Below are positions 47,650-58,379 of a stretch of 64,000 bases of DNA, piece after piece. The notes beneath the pieces are model-generated. The model made no database searches. It was not told the DNA's origin and saw only the letters and a list, made by a program, of their open reading frames with translations. Origin of the DNA: Eutreptiella sp. 'Long Island Sound 2002' (lineage: Eukaryota > Euglenozoa > Euglenophyceae > Eutreptiales > Eutreptiaceae); NCBI GenBank assembly GCA_964036045.1, contig OZ038382.1, positions 134,220,442 to 134,284,441 of the forward strand. The letters run 5' to 3'. A program made the position numbers and the translations under genes. Position 1 is the stretch's first letter; each line of letters begins with the position of its first letter.

Positions 47650-50600
47650 GAGCCAACTGGCCCACTTGTGGGCCACTTCCGATTCTGCCCCCCCCGCTCT
47701 GAAGCGGTGGGGATCCCAGAGGCGGCAGGGGTTATGTAGCCACCCGGCCCACTTGTGGGCCACTTCTCATTCTGCCCCCCGCTGTGAAGCGGTGGGGACC
47801 CCCAAGGCGGCAGGGGTTATGTAGCCACCAGTCCCACTTGTGGTCCACTTCTGATTCTGCCCCCGCTGTGAAGCGGTGGGGATCCCACAGCCTGCAAGGG
47901 CTTTGTAACCACCCGCCCACTTGTGGGCCACTTCTGATTCTGCCCCCCGCTGTGAGCGGTGGGGACCCCCAAGGCGGCAGGGGTTAGGGAGCCACCTCGT
48001 CCTCCGTGGGCCACTTCTGATTCTGCCCCCGGCTCTGAAGCGGTGGGGATCCCCCATGCGGCAGTGGCTATGTAGCCACCCGGCCCACTTGTGGGCCACT
48101 TCTGATTCTGCCCCCCGCTCTGAAGCGGTGGGGATCCCAGAGGCGGCAGGGGTTATGTAGCCACCCGGCCCACTTGTGGGCCACTTCTCATTCTGCCCCC
48201 CGCTCTGAAGCGGTGGGGATCCCAGAGGCGGCAGGGGTTATGTAGCCACCCGGCCCACTTGTGGGCCACTTCTCATTCTGCCCCCCGCTGTGAAGCGGTG
48301 GGGACCCCCAAGGCGGCAGGGGTTATGTAGCCACCAGTTCCACTTGTGGTCCACTTCTGATTCTGCCCCCGCTGTGAAGCGGTGGGGATCCCACAGCCTG
48401 CAAGGGCTTTGTAACCACCCGCCCACTTGTGGGCCACTTCTGATTCTGCCCCCCGCTGTGAGCGGTGGGGACCCCCAAGGCGGCAGGGGTTAGGGAGCCA
48501 CCTCGTCCTCCGTGGGCCACTTCTGATTCTGCCCCCGGCTCTGAAGCGGTGGGGATCCCCCATGCGGCAGTGGCTATGTAGCCACCCGGCCCACTTGTGG
48601 GCCACTTCTGATTCTGCCCCCCGCTCTGAAGCGTTGGGGATCCCACAAGCGGCAGGGGTTATGTAGCCACCCGGCCCAATTGTGGGCCACTTCTGATTCT
48701 GCCCCCCGCTGTGAAGCGTTGGGGATCCCACAAGTGGCACCGGCTATGTAGCCACCCGGCCCACTTGTGGGCCACTTCTTTTTTCCCCCCGCTATGAAGC
48801 GGTGGGGATCCCACAAGCTGCAAGGGCTATGTAACCACCCGCCCACTTGTGGGTCACTTCTGATTCTGCCCCCCGCTATGAAGCGGTGGGGATCCCCCAC
48901 ACGGCAGGGGGTGTGTAGCCACCCGGCCCACTTGTGGGCCACTTCTGATTGTGCCCCCCGCTGTGAGCGGTAGGGACCCCCAAGGCGGCAGGGGTTAGGG
49001 AGCCACCTGGCCCACTTGTGGGCCACTTCTGATTCTGCCCCCCGCTCTGAAGCGGTGGGGATCCCACAAGCGGCAGGGGTTATGTAGCCACCTGGCCCAC
49101 TTGTGGGCCACTTCTGATTCTGCCCCCCGCTGTGAGCGGTGGGGACCCCCAAGGCGGCAGGGGTTAGGGAGCCAACTGGCCCACTTGTGGGCCACGTCCG
49201 ATTCTGCCCCCCCGCTCTGAAGCGTTGGGGATCCCACAAGCGGCAGGGGTTATGTAGCCACCTGGCCCACTTGTGGGCCACTTCTGATTCTGCCCCCCGC
49301 TGTGAGCGGTGGGGACCCCCAAAGCGGCAGGGGTTAGGGAGCCAACTGGCCCACTTGTGGGCCACTTCCGATTCTGCCCCCCCGCTCTGAAGCGGTGGGG
49401 ATCCCAGAGGCGGCAGGGGTTATGTAGCCACCCGGCCCACTTGTGGGCCACTTCTCATTCTGCCCCCCGCTGTGAAGCGGTGGGGACCCCCAAGGCGGCA
49501 GGGGTTATGTAGCCACCAGTCCCACTTGTGGTCCACTTCTGATTCTGCCCCCGCTGTGAAGCGGTGGGGATCCCACAGCCTGCAAGGGCTTTGTAACCAC
49601 CCGCCCACTTGTGGGCCACTTCTGATTCTGCCCCCCGCTGTGAGCGGTGGGGACCCCCAAGGCGGCAGGGGTTAGGGAGCCACCTCGTCCTCCGTGGGCC
49701 ACTTCTGATTCTGCCCCCGGCTCTGAAGCGGTGGGGATCCCCCATGCGGCAGTGGCTATGTAGCCACCCGGCCCACTTGTGGGCCACTTCTGATTCTGCC
49801 CCCCGCTCTGAAGCGGTGGGGATCCCAGAGGCGGCAGGGGTTATGTAGCCACCCGGCCCACTTGTGGGCCACTTCTCATTCTGCCCCCCGCTCTGAAGCG
49901 GTGGGGATCCCAGAGGCGGCAGGGGTTATGTAGCCACCCGGCCCACTTGTGGGCCACTTCTCATTCTGCCCCCCGCTGTGAAGCGGTGGGGACCCCCAAG
50001 GCGGCAGGGGTTATGTAGCCACCAGTTCCACTTGTGGTCCACTTCTGATTCTGCCCCCGCTGTGAAGCGGTGGGGATCCCACAGCCTGCAAGGGCTTTGT
50101 AACCACCCGCCCACTTGTGGGCCACTTCTGATTCTGCCCCCCGCTGTGAGCGGTGGGGACCCCCAAGGCGGCAGGGGTTAGGGAGCCACCTCGTCCTCCG
50201 TGGGCCACTTCTGATTCTGCCCCCGGCTCTGAAGCGGTGGGGATCCCCCATGCGGCAGTGGCTATGTAGCCACCCGGCCCATTTGTGGGCCACTTCTGAT
50301 TCTGCCCCCCGCTCTGAAGCGTTGGGGATCCCACAAGCGGCAGGGGTTATGTAGCCACCCGGCCCAATTGTGGGCCACTTCTGATTCTGCCCCCCGCTGT
50401 GAAGCGTTGGGGATCCCACAAGTGGCAGGGGTTATGTAGCCACCCGGCCCACTTGTGGGCCACTTCTATTTTCCCCCCGCTATGAAGCGGTGGGGATCCC
50501 ACAAGCTGCAAGGGCTATGTAACCACCCGCCCACTTGTGGGTCACTTCTGATTCTGCCCCCCGCTATGAAGCGGTGGGGATCCCCCACACGGCAGGGGGT

Positions 50601-52550
50601 GTGTAGCCACCCGGCCCACTTGTGGGCCACTTCTGATTGTGCCCCCCGCTGTGAGCGGTAGGGACCCCCAAGGCGGCAGGGGTTAGGGAGCCACCTGGCC
50701 CACTTGTGGGCCACTTTTGATTCTGCCCCCCGCTCTGAAGCGGTGGGGATCCCACAAGCGGCAGGGGTTATGTAGCCACCTGGCCCACTTGTGGGCCACT
50801 TCTGATTCTGCCCCCCGCTGTGAGCGGTGGGGACCCCCAAGGCGGCAGGGGTTAGGGAGCCAACTGGCCCACTTGTGGGCCACGTCCGATTCTGCCCCCC
50901 CGCTCTGAAGCGTTGGGGATCCCACAAGCGGCACGGGTTATGTAGCCACCCGGCCCACTTGTGGGCCACTTCTGATTCTGCCCCCCGCTGTGAAGTGGTG
51001 GGCATCCCACAAGCGGCAGTGGCTATGTAGCCACCCGGCCCACTTGTGGGCCACTTCTCATTCTGCCCCCCGCTCTGAAGCGTTGGGGATCCCACAAGCG
51101 GCAGGGGTTATGTAGCCACCCGGCCCACTTGTGGGCCACTTCAGATTCTGCCCCCCGCTGTGAAGCGGTGGGCATCCCACAAGCGGCAGGGGTTATGTAG
51201 CCGGCCGGCCCACTTGTGGGCCACTTCTGATTCTGCCCCCTGCTGTGAAGCGGTGGGGATCCCACAAGCTGCAAGGGCTATGTAACCACCCGCCCACTTG
51301 TGGGCCACTTCTGATTCTGCCCCCCGCTCTGAAGCGGTGGGGATCCCCCACACGGCAGCGGCTGTGTAGCCACCCGGCCCACTTGTGGGCCACTTCTGAT
51401 TCAGCCCCCCGCTGTGAGCGGTAGGGACCCCCAAGGCGGCAGGGGTTAGGGAGCCACCTGGCCCACTTGTGGGCCACTTCTGATTCTGGCCCCCCCCTCT
51501 GAAGCGTTGGGGATCCCACAAGCGGCAGGGGTTATGTAGCCACCTGGCCCACTTGTGGGCCACTTCTGATTCTGCCCCCCGCTGTGAGCGGTGGGGACCC
51601 CCAAAGCGGCAGGGGTTAGGGAGCCAACTGGCCCACTTGTGGGCCACTTCCGATTCTGCCCCCCCGCTCTGAAGCGTTGGGGATCCCAGAGGCGGCAGGG
51701 GTTATGTAGCCACCCGGCCCACTTGTGGGCCACTTCTCATTCTGCCCCCCGCTGTGAAGCGGTGGGGACCCCCAAGGCGGCAGGGGTTATGTAGCCACCA
51801 GTTCCACTTGTGGTCCACTTCTGATTGTGCCCCCGCTGTGAAGCGGTGGGGATCCCACAGCCTGCAAGGGCTTTGTAACCACCCGCCCACTTGTGGGCCA
51901 CTTCTGATTCTGCCCCCCGCTGTGAGCGGTGGGGACCCCCAAGGCGGCAGGGGTTAGGGAGCCACCTCGTCCTCCGTGGGCCACTTCTGATTCTGCCCCC
52001 GGCTCTGAAGCGGTGGGGATCCCCCATGCGGCAGTGGCTATGTAGCCACCCGGCCCACTTGTGGGCCACTTCTGATTCTGCCCCCCGCTCTGAAGCGTTG
52101 GGGATCCCACAAGCGGCAGGGGTTATGTAGCCACCCGGCCCAATTGTGGGCCACTTCTGATTCTGCCCCCCGCTGTGAAGCGTTGGGGATCCCACAAGTG
52201 GCAGGGGTTATGTAGCCACCCGGCCCACTTGTGGGCCACTTCTATTTCCCCCCCGCTATGAAGCGGTGGGGATCCCACAAGCTGCAAGGGCTATGTAACC
52301 ACCCGCCCACTTGTGGGTCACTTCTGATTCTGCCCCCCGCTATGAAGCGGTGGGGATCCCCCACACGGCAGGGGGTGTGTAGCCACCCGGCCCACTTGTG
52401 GGCCACTTCTGATTGTGCCCCCCGCTGTGAGCGGTAGGGACCCCCAAGGCGGCAGGGGTTAGGGAGCCACCTGGCCCACTTGTGGGCCACTTCTGATTCT
52501 GCCCCCCGCTCTGAAGCGGTGCGGATCCCACAGCCTGCAGGGGCTATGTA
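47650..52550. repeat. Higher-order repeat in the satellite, periods 1688 and 1776 bp, three copies
   Basis: Block starts 47784/49472 and 48290/49978/51754 show spacings of 1688 then 1776 bp, a difference of about one 85-bp unit. Marker variants are ACCTCGTCCTCCGTGGGCC and the A/T-altered unit TCTTTTTTCCCCCCGC near 48778, recurring in modified form near 50466 and 52242. Confidence 0.85.
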
Positions 52551-55500
52551 ACCACCCGCCCACTTGTGGGCCACTTCTGATTCTGCCCCCCGCTGTGAGC
52601 GTTGGGGACCCCCAAGGCGGCAGGGGTTAGGGAGCCACCTCGTCCTCCGTGGGCCACTTCTGATTCTGCCCCCCGCTCTGAAGCGGTGGGGACCCCCAGG
52701 GCGGCAGGGGTTAGGGAGCCACCTGGCCCACTTGTGGGCCACTTCTGATTCTGCCCCCCGCTCTGAAGCGTTGGGGATCCCACAAGCGGCAGGGGTTATG
52801 TAGCCACCCGGCCCACTTGTGCGCCACTTCAGATTCTGCCCCCCGCTGTGAAGCGGTGGGCATCCCGCAAGCGGCAGGGGTTATGTAGCCGGCCGGCCCA
52901 CTTGTGGGCCACTTCTGATTCTGCCCCCTGCTGTGAAGCGGTGGGGATCCCACAAGCTGCAAGGGCTATGTAACCACCCGCCCACTTGTGGGCCACTTCT
53001 GATTTTGCCCCCCGCTCTGAAGCGGTGGGGATCCCCCACACGGCAGTAGCTGTGTAGCCACCCGGCCCACTTGTGGGCCACTTCTGATTCTGCCCCCCGC
53101 TGTGAGCGGTGGGGACCCCCAAGGCGGCAGGGGTTAGGGAGCCATATGGCCCACTTGTGGGCCACTTCTGATTCTGCCCCCCGCTCTGAAGCGGTGGGGA
53201 TCCCACAAGCGGCAGGGGTTATGTAGCCACCTGGCCCACTTGTGGGGCACTTCTGATTCTGCCCCCCGCTGTGAGCGGTGGGGACCCCCAAGGCGGCAGG
53301 GGTTAGGGAGCCAACTGGCCCACTTGTGGGCCACTTCCGATTCTGCCCCCCGCTCTGAAGCGGTGGGGATCCCACAAGCGGCAGTGGCTATGTAGCCACC
53401 CGGCCCACTTGTGGGCCACTTCTGATTCTGCCCCCCGCTCTGAAGCGGTGGGGATCCCACAGGCGGCAGGGGTTATGTAGCCACCCGGCCCACTTGTGGG
53501 CCACTTCTCATTCTGCCCCCGCTGTGAAGCGGTGGGGACCCCCAAGGCGACAGGGGTTATGTAGCCACCAGTCCCACTTGTGGTCCACTTCTGATTCTGC
53601 CCCCGCTGTGAAGCGGTGGGGATCCCACAGCCTGCAAGGGCTATGTAACCACCCGGCCCACTTGTGGGCCACTTCTGATTCTGCCCCCCGCTGTGAGCGG
53701 TGGGGACCCCCAAGGCGGCAGGGGTTAGGGAGCCACCTCGTCCTCCGTGGGCCACATCTGATTCTGCCCCCCGCTCTGAAGCGGTGGGGATCCCCCATGC
53801 GGCAGTGGCTATGTAGCCACCCGGCCCACTTGTGGGCCACTTCTGATTCTGCCCCCCGCTCTGAAGCGTTGGGGATCCCACAAGCGGCAGGGGTTATGTA
53901 GCCACCTGGCCCACTTGTGGGCCACTTCTGATTCTGCCCCCCGCTCTGAAGCGTTGGGGATCACACAGGCGGCAGGGGTTATGTAGCCACCCGGCCCACT
54001 TGTGGGCCACTTCTCATTCTGCCCCCCGCTCTGAAGCGGTGGGGACCCCCAAGGCGGCAGGGGTTATGTAGCCACCTGGCCCACTTGTGGGCCACTTCTA
54101 ATTCTGCCCCCCGCTATGAAGCGGTGGGGATCCCACAAGCTGCAAGGGCTATGTAACCACCCGCCCACTTGTGGGCCACTTCTGATTCTGCCCCCCGCTC
54201 TGAAGCGGTGGGGATCCCCCACACGGCAGGGGGTGTGTAGCCACCCGGCCCACTTGTGGGCCACTTCTGATTCTGCCCCCCGCTCTGAAGCGTTGGGGGT
54301 CACACAGGCGGCAGGGGTTATGTAGCCACCAGGCCCACTTGTGGGCCACTTCTCATTCTGCCCCCCGCTCTGAAGCGGTGGGGACCCCCAAGGCGGCAGG
54401 GGTTATGTAGCCACCGGGCCCACTTGTGGGCCACTTCTGATTCTGCCCCCTGCTGTGAAGCGGTGGGGATCCCACAAGCTGCAAGGGCTATGTAACCACC
54501 CGCCCACTTGTGGGCCACTTCTGATTCTGCCCCCCGCTCTGAAGCGGTGGGGATCCCCCACACGGCAGGGGGTGTGTAGCCACCCGGCCCACTTGTGGGC
54601 CACTTCTGATTGTGCCCTCCGCTGTGAGCGGTAGGGACCCCCAAGGCGGCAGGGGTTAGGGAGCCACCTGGCCCACTTGTGGGCCACTTCTGATTCTGCC
54701 CCCCCGCTCTGAAGCGGTGGGGATCCCCCACGCGGCACTGGCTATGTAGCCACCCGGCCCACTTGTGGCCCACTTCTGATTCTGCCCCCCGCTCTGAAGC
54801 GGTGGATATCAAACCACCGGCAAGGGTTAGGGAGCCACCTGGCCCATTTGTGGGCCACTTCTCATTCTGCTCCCCGGTCTGAAGCGGTGGGGGTGCCCCA
54901 CGCGGCAGGGGCTGTGTAGCCACCCGGCCCACTTGTGGGCCACTTCTGATTCTGCCCCCCGCTCTGAAGCGGTGGGGATCCCACAAGCGGCAGTGGCTAT
55001 GTAGCCACCTGGCCCACTTGTGGGCCACTTCTGATTCCGCCCCCCGCTCTGAAGCGTTGGGGATCCCCCACGCGGCAAGGGTTATGTAACCACCCAGCCC
55101 ACTTGTGGGCCACTTCTGATTCTGCCCCCCGCTCTGAAGCGTTGGGGATCCCACAAGCGGCAGGGGTTATGTAGCCACCTGGCCCACTTGTGGGCCACTT
55201 GTGATTCTTACCCCCCGCTCTGAAGCGGTGGGCATCCCACAGGCGGCAGTGGCTATGTAGTCACCCGGCCCACTTGTGGGCCACTTCTGATTCTGCCCCC
55301 CGCTCTGAAGCGTTGGGGACCCCCAAGGCGGCAGGGGTTATGTAGCCACCTGGCCCACTTGTGGGCCACTTGTGATTCTTACCCCCCGCTCTGAAGCGGT
55401 GGGCATCCCACAGGCGGCAGTGGCTATGTAGTCACCCGGCCCACTTGTGGGCCACTTCTGATTCTGCCCCCCGCTCTGAAGCGTTGGGGACCCCCAAGGC

Positions 55501-55790
55501 GGCAGGGGTTATGTAGCCACCTGGCCCATTCGTGGGCCACTTCTCATTGTGCCCCCCGCTCTGAAGCGGTGGGGATCCCACAGCTTGCAAGGGCTATGTA
55601 ACCACCCGCCCACTTGTGGGCCACTTCTGATACTGCCCCCCGCTATGAAGCGGTGGGGATCCCCCATGCGGCAGTGGCTATGTAGCCACCCGGCCCACTT
55701 GTGGGCCACTTCTGATTCTGCCCCCCGCTTTGAAGCGGTCGGGACCCCACAGGCGGCAGGGGCTATGTAGCCACCCGGCCCACTTGTCTT

Positions 55791-56244
55791 AGGGGTTTCG
55801 GCTAAAATAGGGGTGATTGGTGGTGTTTAGCATGCGCTAAAATAGAGTTGCAAATTTGCATTTTTGCATCAGCCTGGGCTCTGTAGAGCCTAGACCAGTT
55901 GTGTAAGTCATTTTAGGCCCTAATATTACACATTTGAGATCTTTGGGCTTTGCAGAGCCCAGTCTACAAGTTATTCCCTTTGTGCCTACCCCCGTTACGA
56001 CAATTGGCTCATGTATACCGTGGTCAAGTGGCCACGCGACATGGCGCTGGGTGAAGTGGTATACTTTTCCTGACGCTCTAACATAGTCAGCCTAGACATT
56101 GTCCCCGATTCTGTTAGCAGGAACTGGAATCAAGGATACGACTCCTCCATACTTGACCGGTGGGCAATGGTCAAAGACGCGTGCCACACCAGGCATCACA
56201 TCATCTACATGGAAGTGCCAAAACAACGCCTATATTAGGATTTT
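55791..56244. other. Flank between satellite and YR retrotransposon
   Basis: The satellite ends abruptly within the GGCCCACTTGT palindrome. The following AT-richer DNA contains one pair of GGGCTCTGCAGAGCCC-like palindromes (55875 and 55945) and a short coding-like remnant listed separately. Confidence 0.5.
55996..56235 (+). pseudogene. Short coding-like remnant, unknown
   Basis: One frame of 80 codons, broken only by a TGA near 56071, reads YDNWLMYTVVKWPRDMALGE, then SNIVSLDIVPDSVSRNWN and ILDRWAMVKDACHTRHHII, and ends at TAG 56236. The amino-acid composition is protein-like (Trp, Asp and His balanced, no low complexity). It stops where the retrotransposon begins, so it may be a target gene interrupted by insertion or part of another element. 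No family recognised. Confidence 0.3.
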
Positions 56245-56427
56245 CACAAGTTGTGCATAGCAACTTTTGTTTTGCCCGGGGGGGGGGGGGGGCAAGAGAA
56301 GTAGCAGTGACAGTGACGGTTACAGTGACAGTGACAGTGTCAGTGCCTGAGGTACATGCTACCCACCTGCTGCCTTCTCCCACACCCAGCTTGATGCATT
56401 TCTAACCTGCTTGAGCCTCACCAGAGG
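56245..56427 (+). repeat. Split direct repeat A1
   Basis: Begins CACAAGTTG and ends CTCACCAGAGG. It contains GCAACTTTTGTTTTGCC, a long G-run and CAGTGA hexanucleotide repeats. The first ORF starts five bases beyond it. Confidence 0.85.
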
Positions 56428-56432
56428 AAATC

Positions 56433-58346
56433 ATGGCTGATGAAGGGGCATGGCGTTCAAGGTACACGCGACGGCAAGTGGCACGAACGTGGGCCTTGCT
56501 AGCGACAGCGGCCACAATCATTGGCGTGTTGCGAGACATGTACGGGGCGGTGCAGAGCATCGTAGACTCCGCGCAGACTCGCCAGCAGCCGAATACGGCT
56601 GGGTACCCACAATGCGAAACCGCCTTAGAGTACCAAACGCTGCCCCCTGAAGGCCTCGCCATCATGGTCGTCATCGTAGCGGCCGCCCGGGGCGCGCGCC
56701 AGGACGAGGGGTGCGTGCGCGCGAAGCACATCGCTGTAGGGACGGCCTCCACACAACGCGAGGGGGACCTTGAGCCACTAATCCCAATCGGGACTCGCAG
56801 GGCGACTCCGCAGCACCCAGTACTGCCGAGACGTACGAGGCACTGCAGAGTGCACCGCATCAGAAGACGTCCACTGAGAACGAGCCCCAGCAGGCGATGC
56901 GGGGACGAGGGCCTAAAACCTCTGGAGCGGGCGGAATATCCTGAAGTGATCTTTGGCCCGCACTTGCATGACGTCCACGAGTCCGGGAAGGCCTGCTTCA
57001 GCAGTCCCCCTGTACCAAGGCACTACATGGGAGCCGTGGAGACGGATGACGAGAGTGAACGAGGGGTGTCCCACACTACCGACACGGGGACAAACCACAT
57101 GCCCAGGGACGGCGCCCTCGACCGCCCCACTCCCGCTGTTTGGGGGGATACCCAGCGCAGTGGCTTGAGTAGCCGCGGAGCAGCGGGACCTCCCGAAAGG
57201 TGGGGTGGGGGAGACCGAGACAACCAACAGGGTGGGAAATCGGAAAAGGCAAAATGCCCCCGAGCTCATCCCCTAGCAATGCGGGGAACGAAGGCACATG
57301 CGGGCACTGAGGCGGCGGACGACGGCATCGAGGACGCTGCAGTACAATACCGAGCTGTTGTAGGGGACAGAGAAAAGGCAAACGCACAGGAGCAGCGCTG
57401 TATCTTCATCAACACGGGCCCAAAAACCATCGCGATCCACCTGCGGACGGCGCACACGTTGGTGGACTATGTGAGGGACCAAGTAGCAGCGCGGGAAGGC
57501 ATCGCAACGGCACATCACAGCCTGATGTACGCAGGGAAGCAGTTGACCATGGGTGACCTCACCTTGGAGGACTACGGAGTGACAGAGAAGAGCACGCTGC
57601 ATCTGTGTGGGAGGGTGAGAGGAGGCATGCCAGAAGCCGGCGGAGATGGCTCGTCCAGCAGCAAGCGACCTCGCTTGGCGTTCGAGGACCCCATGGACGT
57701 TGAGGCAGCGGGACTCGACCCTCTGTATGCACAGCGGAAGGTGTGGTTCGAGACATGCGCAGCAATCGCCACGACCTTCCTCGCGCCGGAGCCCAAGGCA
57801 GCACAGGCACTTGGGTACCGAGAGAGGGCAACACGCCAGGGGCTCACCGAGGCGGGGGTGCAAGAAATGGTGCATTGGTCGGCACCGCACAAGCCGGATC
57901 ACGAAGTGCTGCTGGCGTTAGCAACATACGAGAAGGCCACGCCATACAAGGTGGACCTACTGCAGGGGAAGTGGGTCGAGGTGCCGAAACCACCGCAAGG
58001 ACAGCCGCAGGAACAGCCACAAGCAGCGCCAGAAGTGGACCCCGTACAAAAGGAAATTGCAGACCTGGAGGCCCAGCTTGCCGAACTCCGCATGCCTAAG
58101 ATCCCCCTGTGCTCGGAAGAGCAGCTCAAGGCCGTCCGTGACAAAGCGATGCAGACCGGGATGGAGAGAGATTTGGTGGCGGCACTGCAAGCCTATGGGG
58201 CGACACCAATGGCAAGGCCCGAAGATGCGGCTAAAGCGGGAGAAGTACTACGCGCGGCGGTATGGACAACCCTGTACCTGACGGTGACCACACGAGCGCT
58301 GCAGCCGGCCCCACAGCCCGTACCAATAGCACCTGTGGCCCACTAG
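56433..58346 (+). CDS. Gag-like ORF1 of the YR retrotransposon with embedded ubiquitin-like domain
   Basis: This is a 637-aa uninterrupted ORF starting 5 bp after repeat A1 and ending TAG. Residues 1-320 are Arg/Thr-rich with no known domain. Residues 322-398 form a ubiquitin-like domain ending RGG, followed directly by Met-Pro. A Ser/Lys-rich patch with KRPRL (possible nuclear signal) follows, then a helical region (residues about 420-500), Gln/Pro repeats, and a predicted coiled coil near residues 536-560 (KEIADLEAQLAELRM). The C-terminal half resembles a capsid-type protein only by position and composition. ORF1 of YR retrotransposons is normally Gag, which packages element RNA in the cytoplasm. 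After the TAG the same frame leads, past a second TAG (58362-58364), into the CCHC/recombinase ORF, so a single polyprotein made by readthrough, or decay from one, is possible. Confidence 0.65.
   Translation: MADEGAWRSRYTRRQVARTWALLATAATIIGVLRDMYGAVQSIVDSAQTRQQPNTAGYPQCETALEYQTLPPEGLAIMVVIVAAARGARQDEGCVRAKHIAVGTASTQREGDLEPLIPIGTRRATPQHPVLPRRTRHCRVHRIRRRPLRTSPSRRCGDEGLKPLERAEYPEVIFGPHLHDVHESGKACFSSPPVPRHYMGAVETDDESERGVSHTTDTGTNHMPRDGALDRPTPAVWGDTQRSGLSSRGAAGPPERWGGGDRDNQQGGKSEKAKCPRAHPLAMRGTKAHAGTEAADDGIEDAAVQYRAVVGDREKANAQEQRCIFINTGPKTIAIHLRTAHTLVDYVRDQVAAREGIATAHHSLMYAGKQLTMGDLTLEDYGVTEKSTLHLCGRVRGGMPEAGGDGSSSSKRPRLAFEDPMDVEAAGLDPLYAQRKVWFETCAAIATTFLAPEPKAAQALGYRERATRQGLTEAGVQEMVHWSAPHKPDHEVLLALATYEKATPYKVDLLQGKWVEVPKPPQGQPQEQPQAAPEVDPVQKEIADLEAQLAELRMPKIPLCSEEQLKAVRDKAMQTGMERDLVAALQAYGATPMARPEDAAKAGEVLRAAVWTTLYLTVTTRALQPAPQPVPIAPVAH
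57396..57626 (+). other. Ubiquitin-like domain inside ORF1
   Basis: RCIFINTGPKTIAIHL aligns with the first ubiquitin strands. EGIATAHHSLMYAGKQL aligns with EGIPPDQQRLIFAGKQL, retaining the Lys48 position. LTLEDYG...EKSTLHL aligns with TLSDYN...KESTLHL, and the C-terminus GRVRGG matches RLRGG. The domain is 77 residues with one short gap and one insertion relative to ubiquitin. The Gly-Gly is followed by Met-Pro, so a deubiquitinase could in principle cut here and separate the N- and C-terminal parts, as in ubiquitin fusion precursors (inference). Confidence 0.88.
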
Positions 58347-58379
58347 CAGGCGATCCCCGTTTTTTAGGCGAGCCCCCAG

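Larger units (their letters stand above)
28506..55790. repeat. 85-bp GC-rich satellite array, about 320 tandem units
   Basis: The array is uninterrupted. The unit contains in order CTGATTCTGCCCCCCGCTCT, GAAGCGGTGGGGATCCC, ACAAGCGGCAGGGGTTATG and TAGCCACC, then CGGCCCACTTGTGGGCCACT. Each unit has two short self-complementary parts: CCGCT-(loop)-AGCGG and GGCCCAC-TT-GTGGGCC. Variant families differ by GATCCCACAAGC / GACCCCCAAGGC / GATCCCCCATGC, by GGTTATGTAGCC / GGTTAGGGAGCC / GCTATGTAACC, and by a 2-bp shorter CCGCTGTGAGCGG hairpin. The unit is not a multiple of 3 and its minus strand has stops in only one frame, which produces many spurious 60-280 codon frames. It could be centromeric, pericentromeric or subtelomeric heterochromatin; position alone does not tell. 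Confidence 0.97.

Noticed and set aside
28750-55154. Dozens of 60-280 codon open frames on the minus strand (and some plus) within 28.7-55.2 kb
   Set aside because: They are by-products of an 85-bp satellite whose unit length is not a multiple of three and whose minus strand has stops in only one frame. They repeat the same phrases in rotating frames and have no start or domain logic.
28506-55790. CRISPR array
   Set aside because: Units are contiguous with no unique spacers, the context is eukaryotic, and there are no cas genes.
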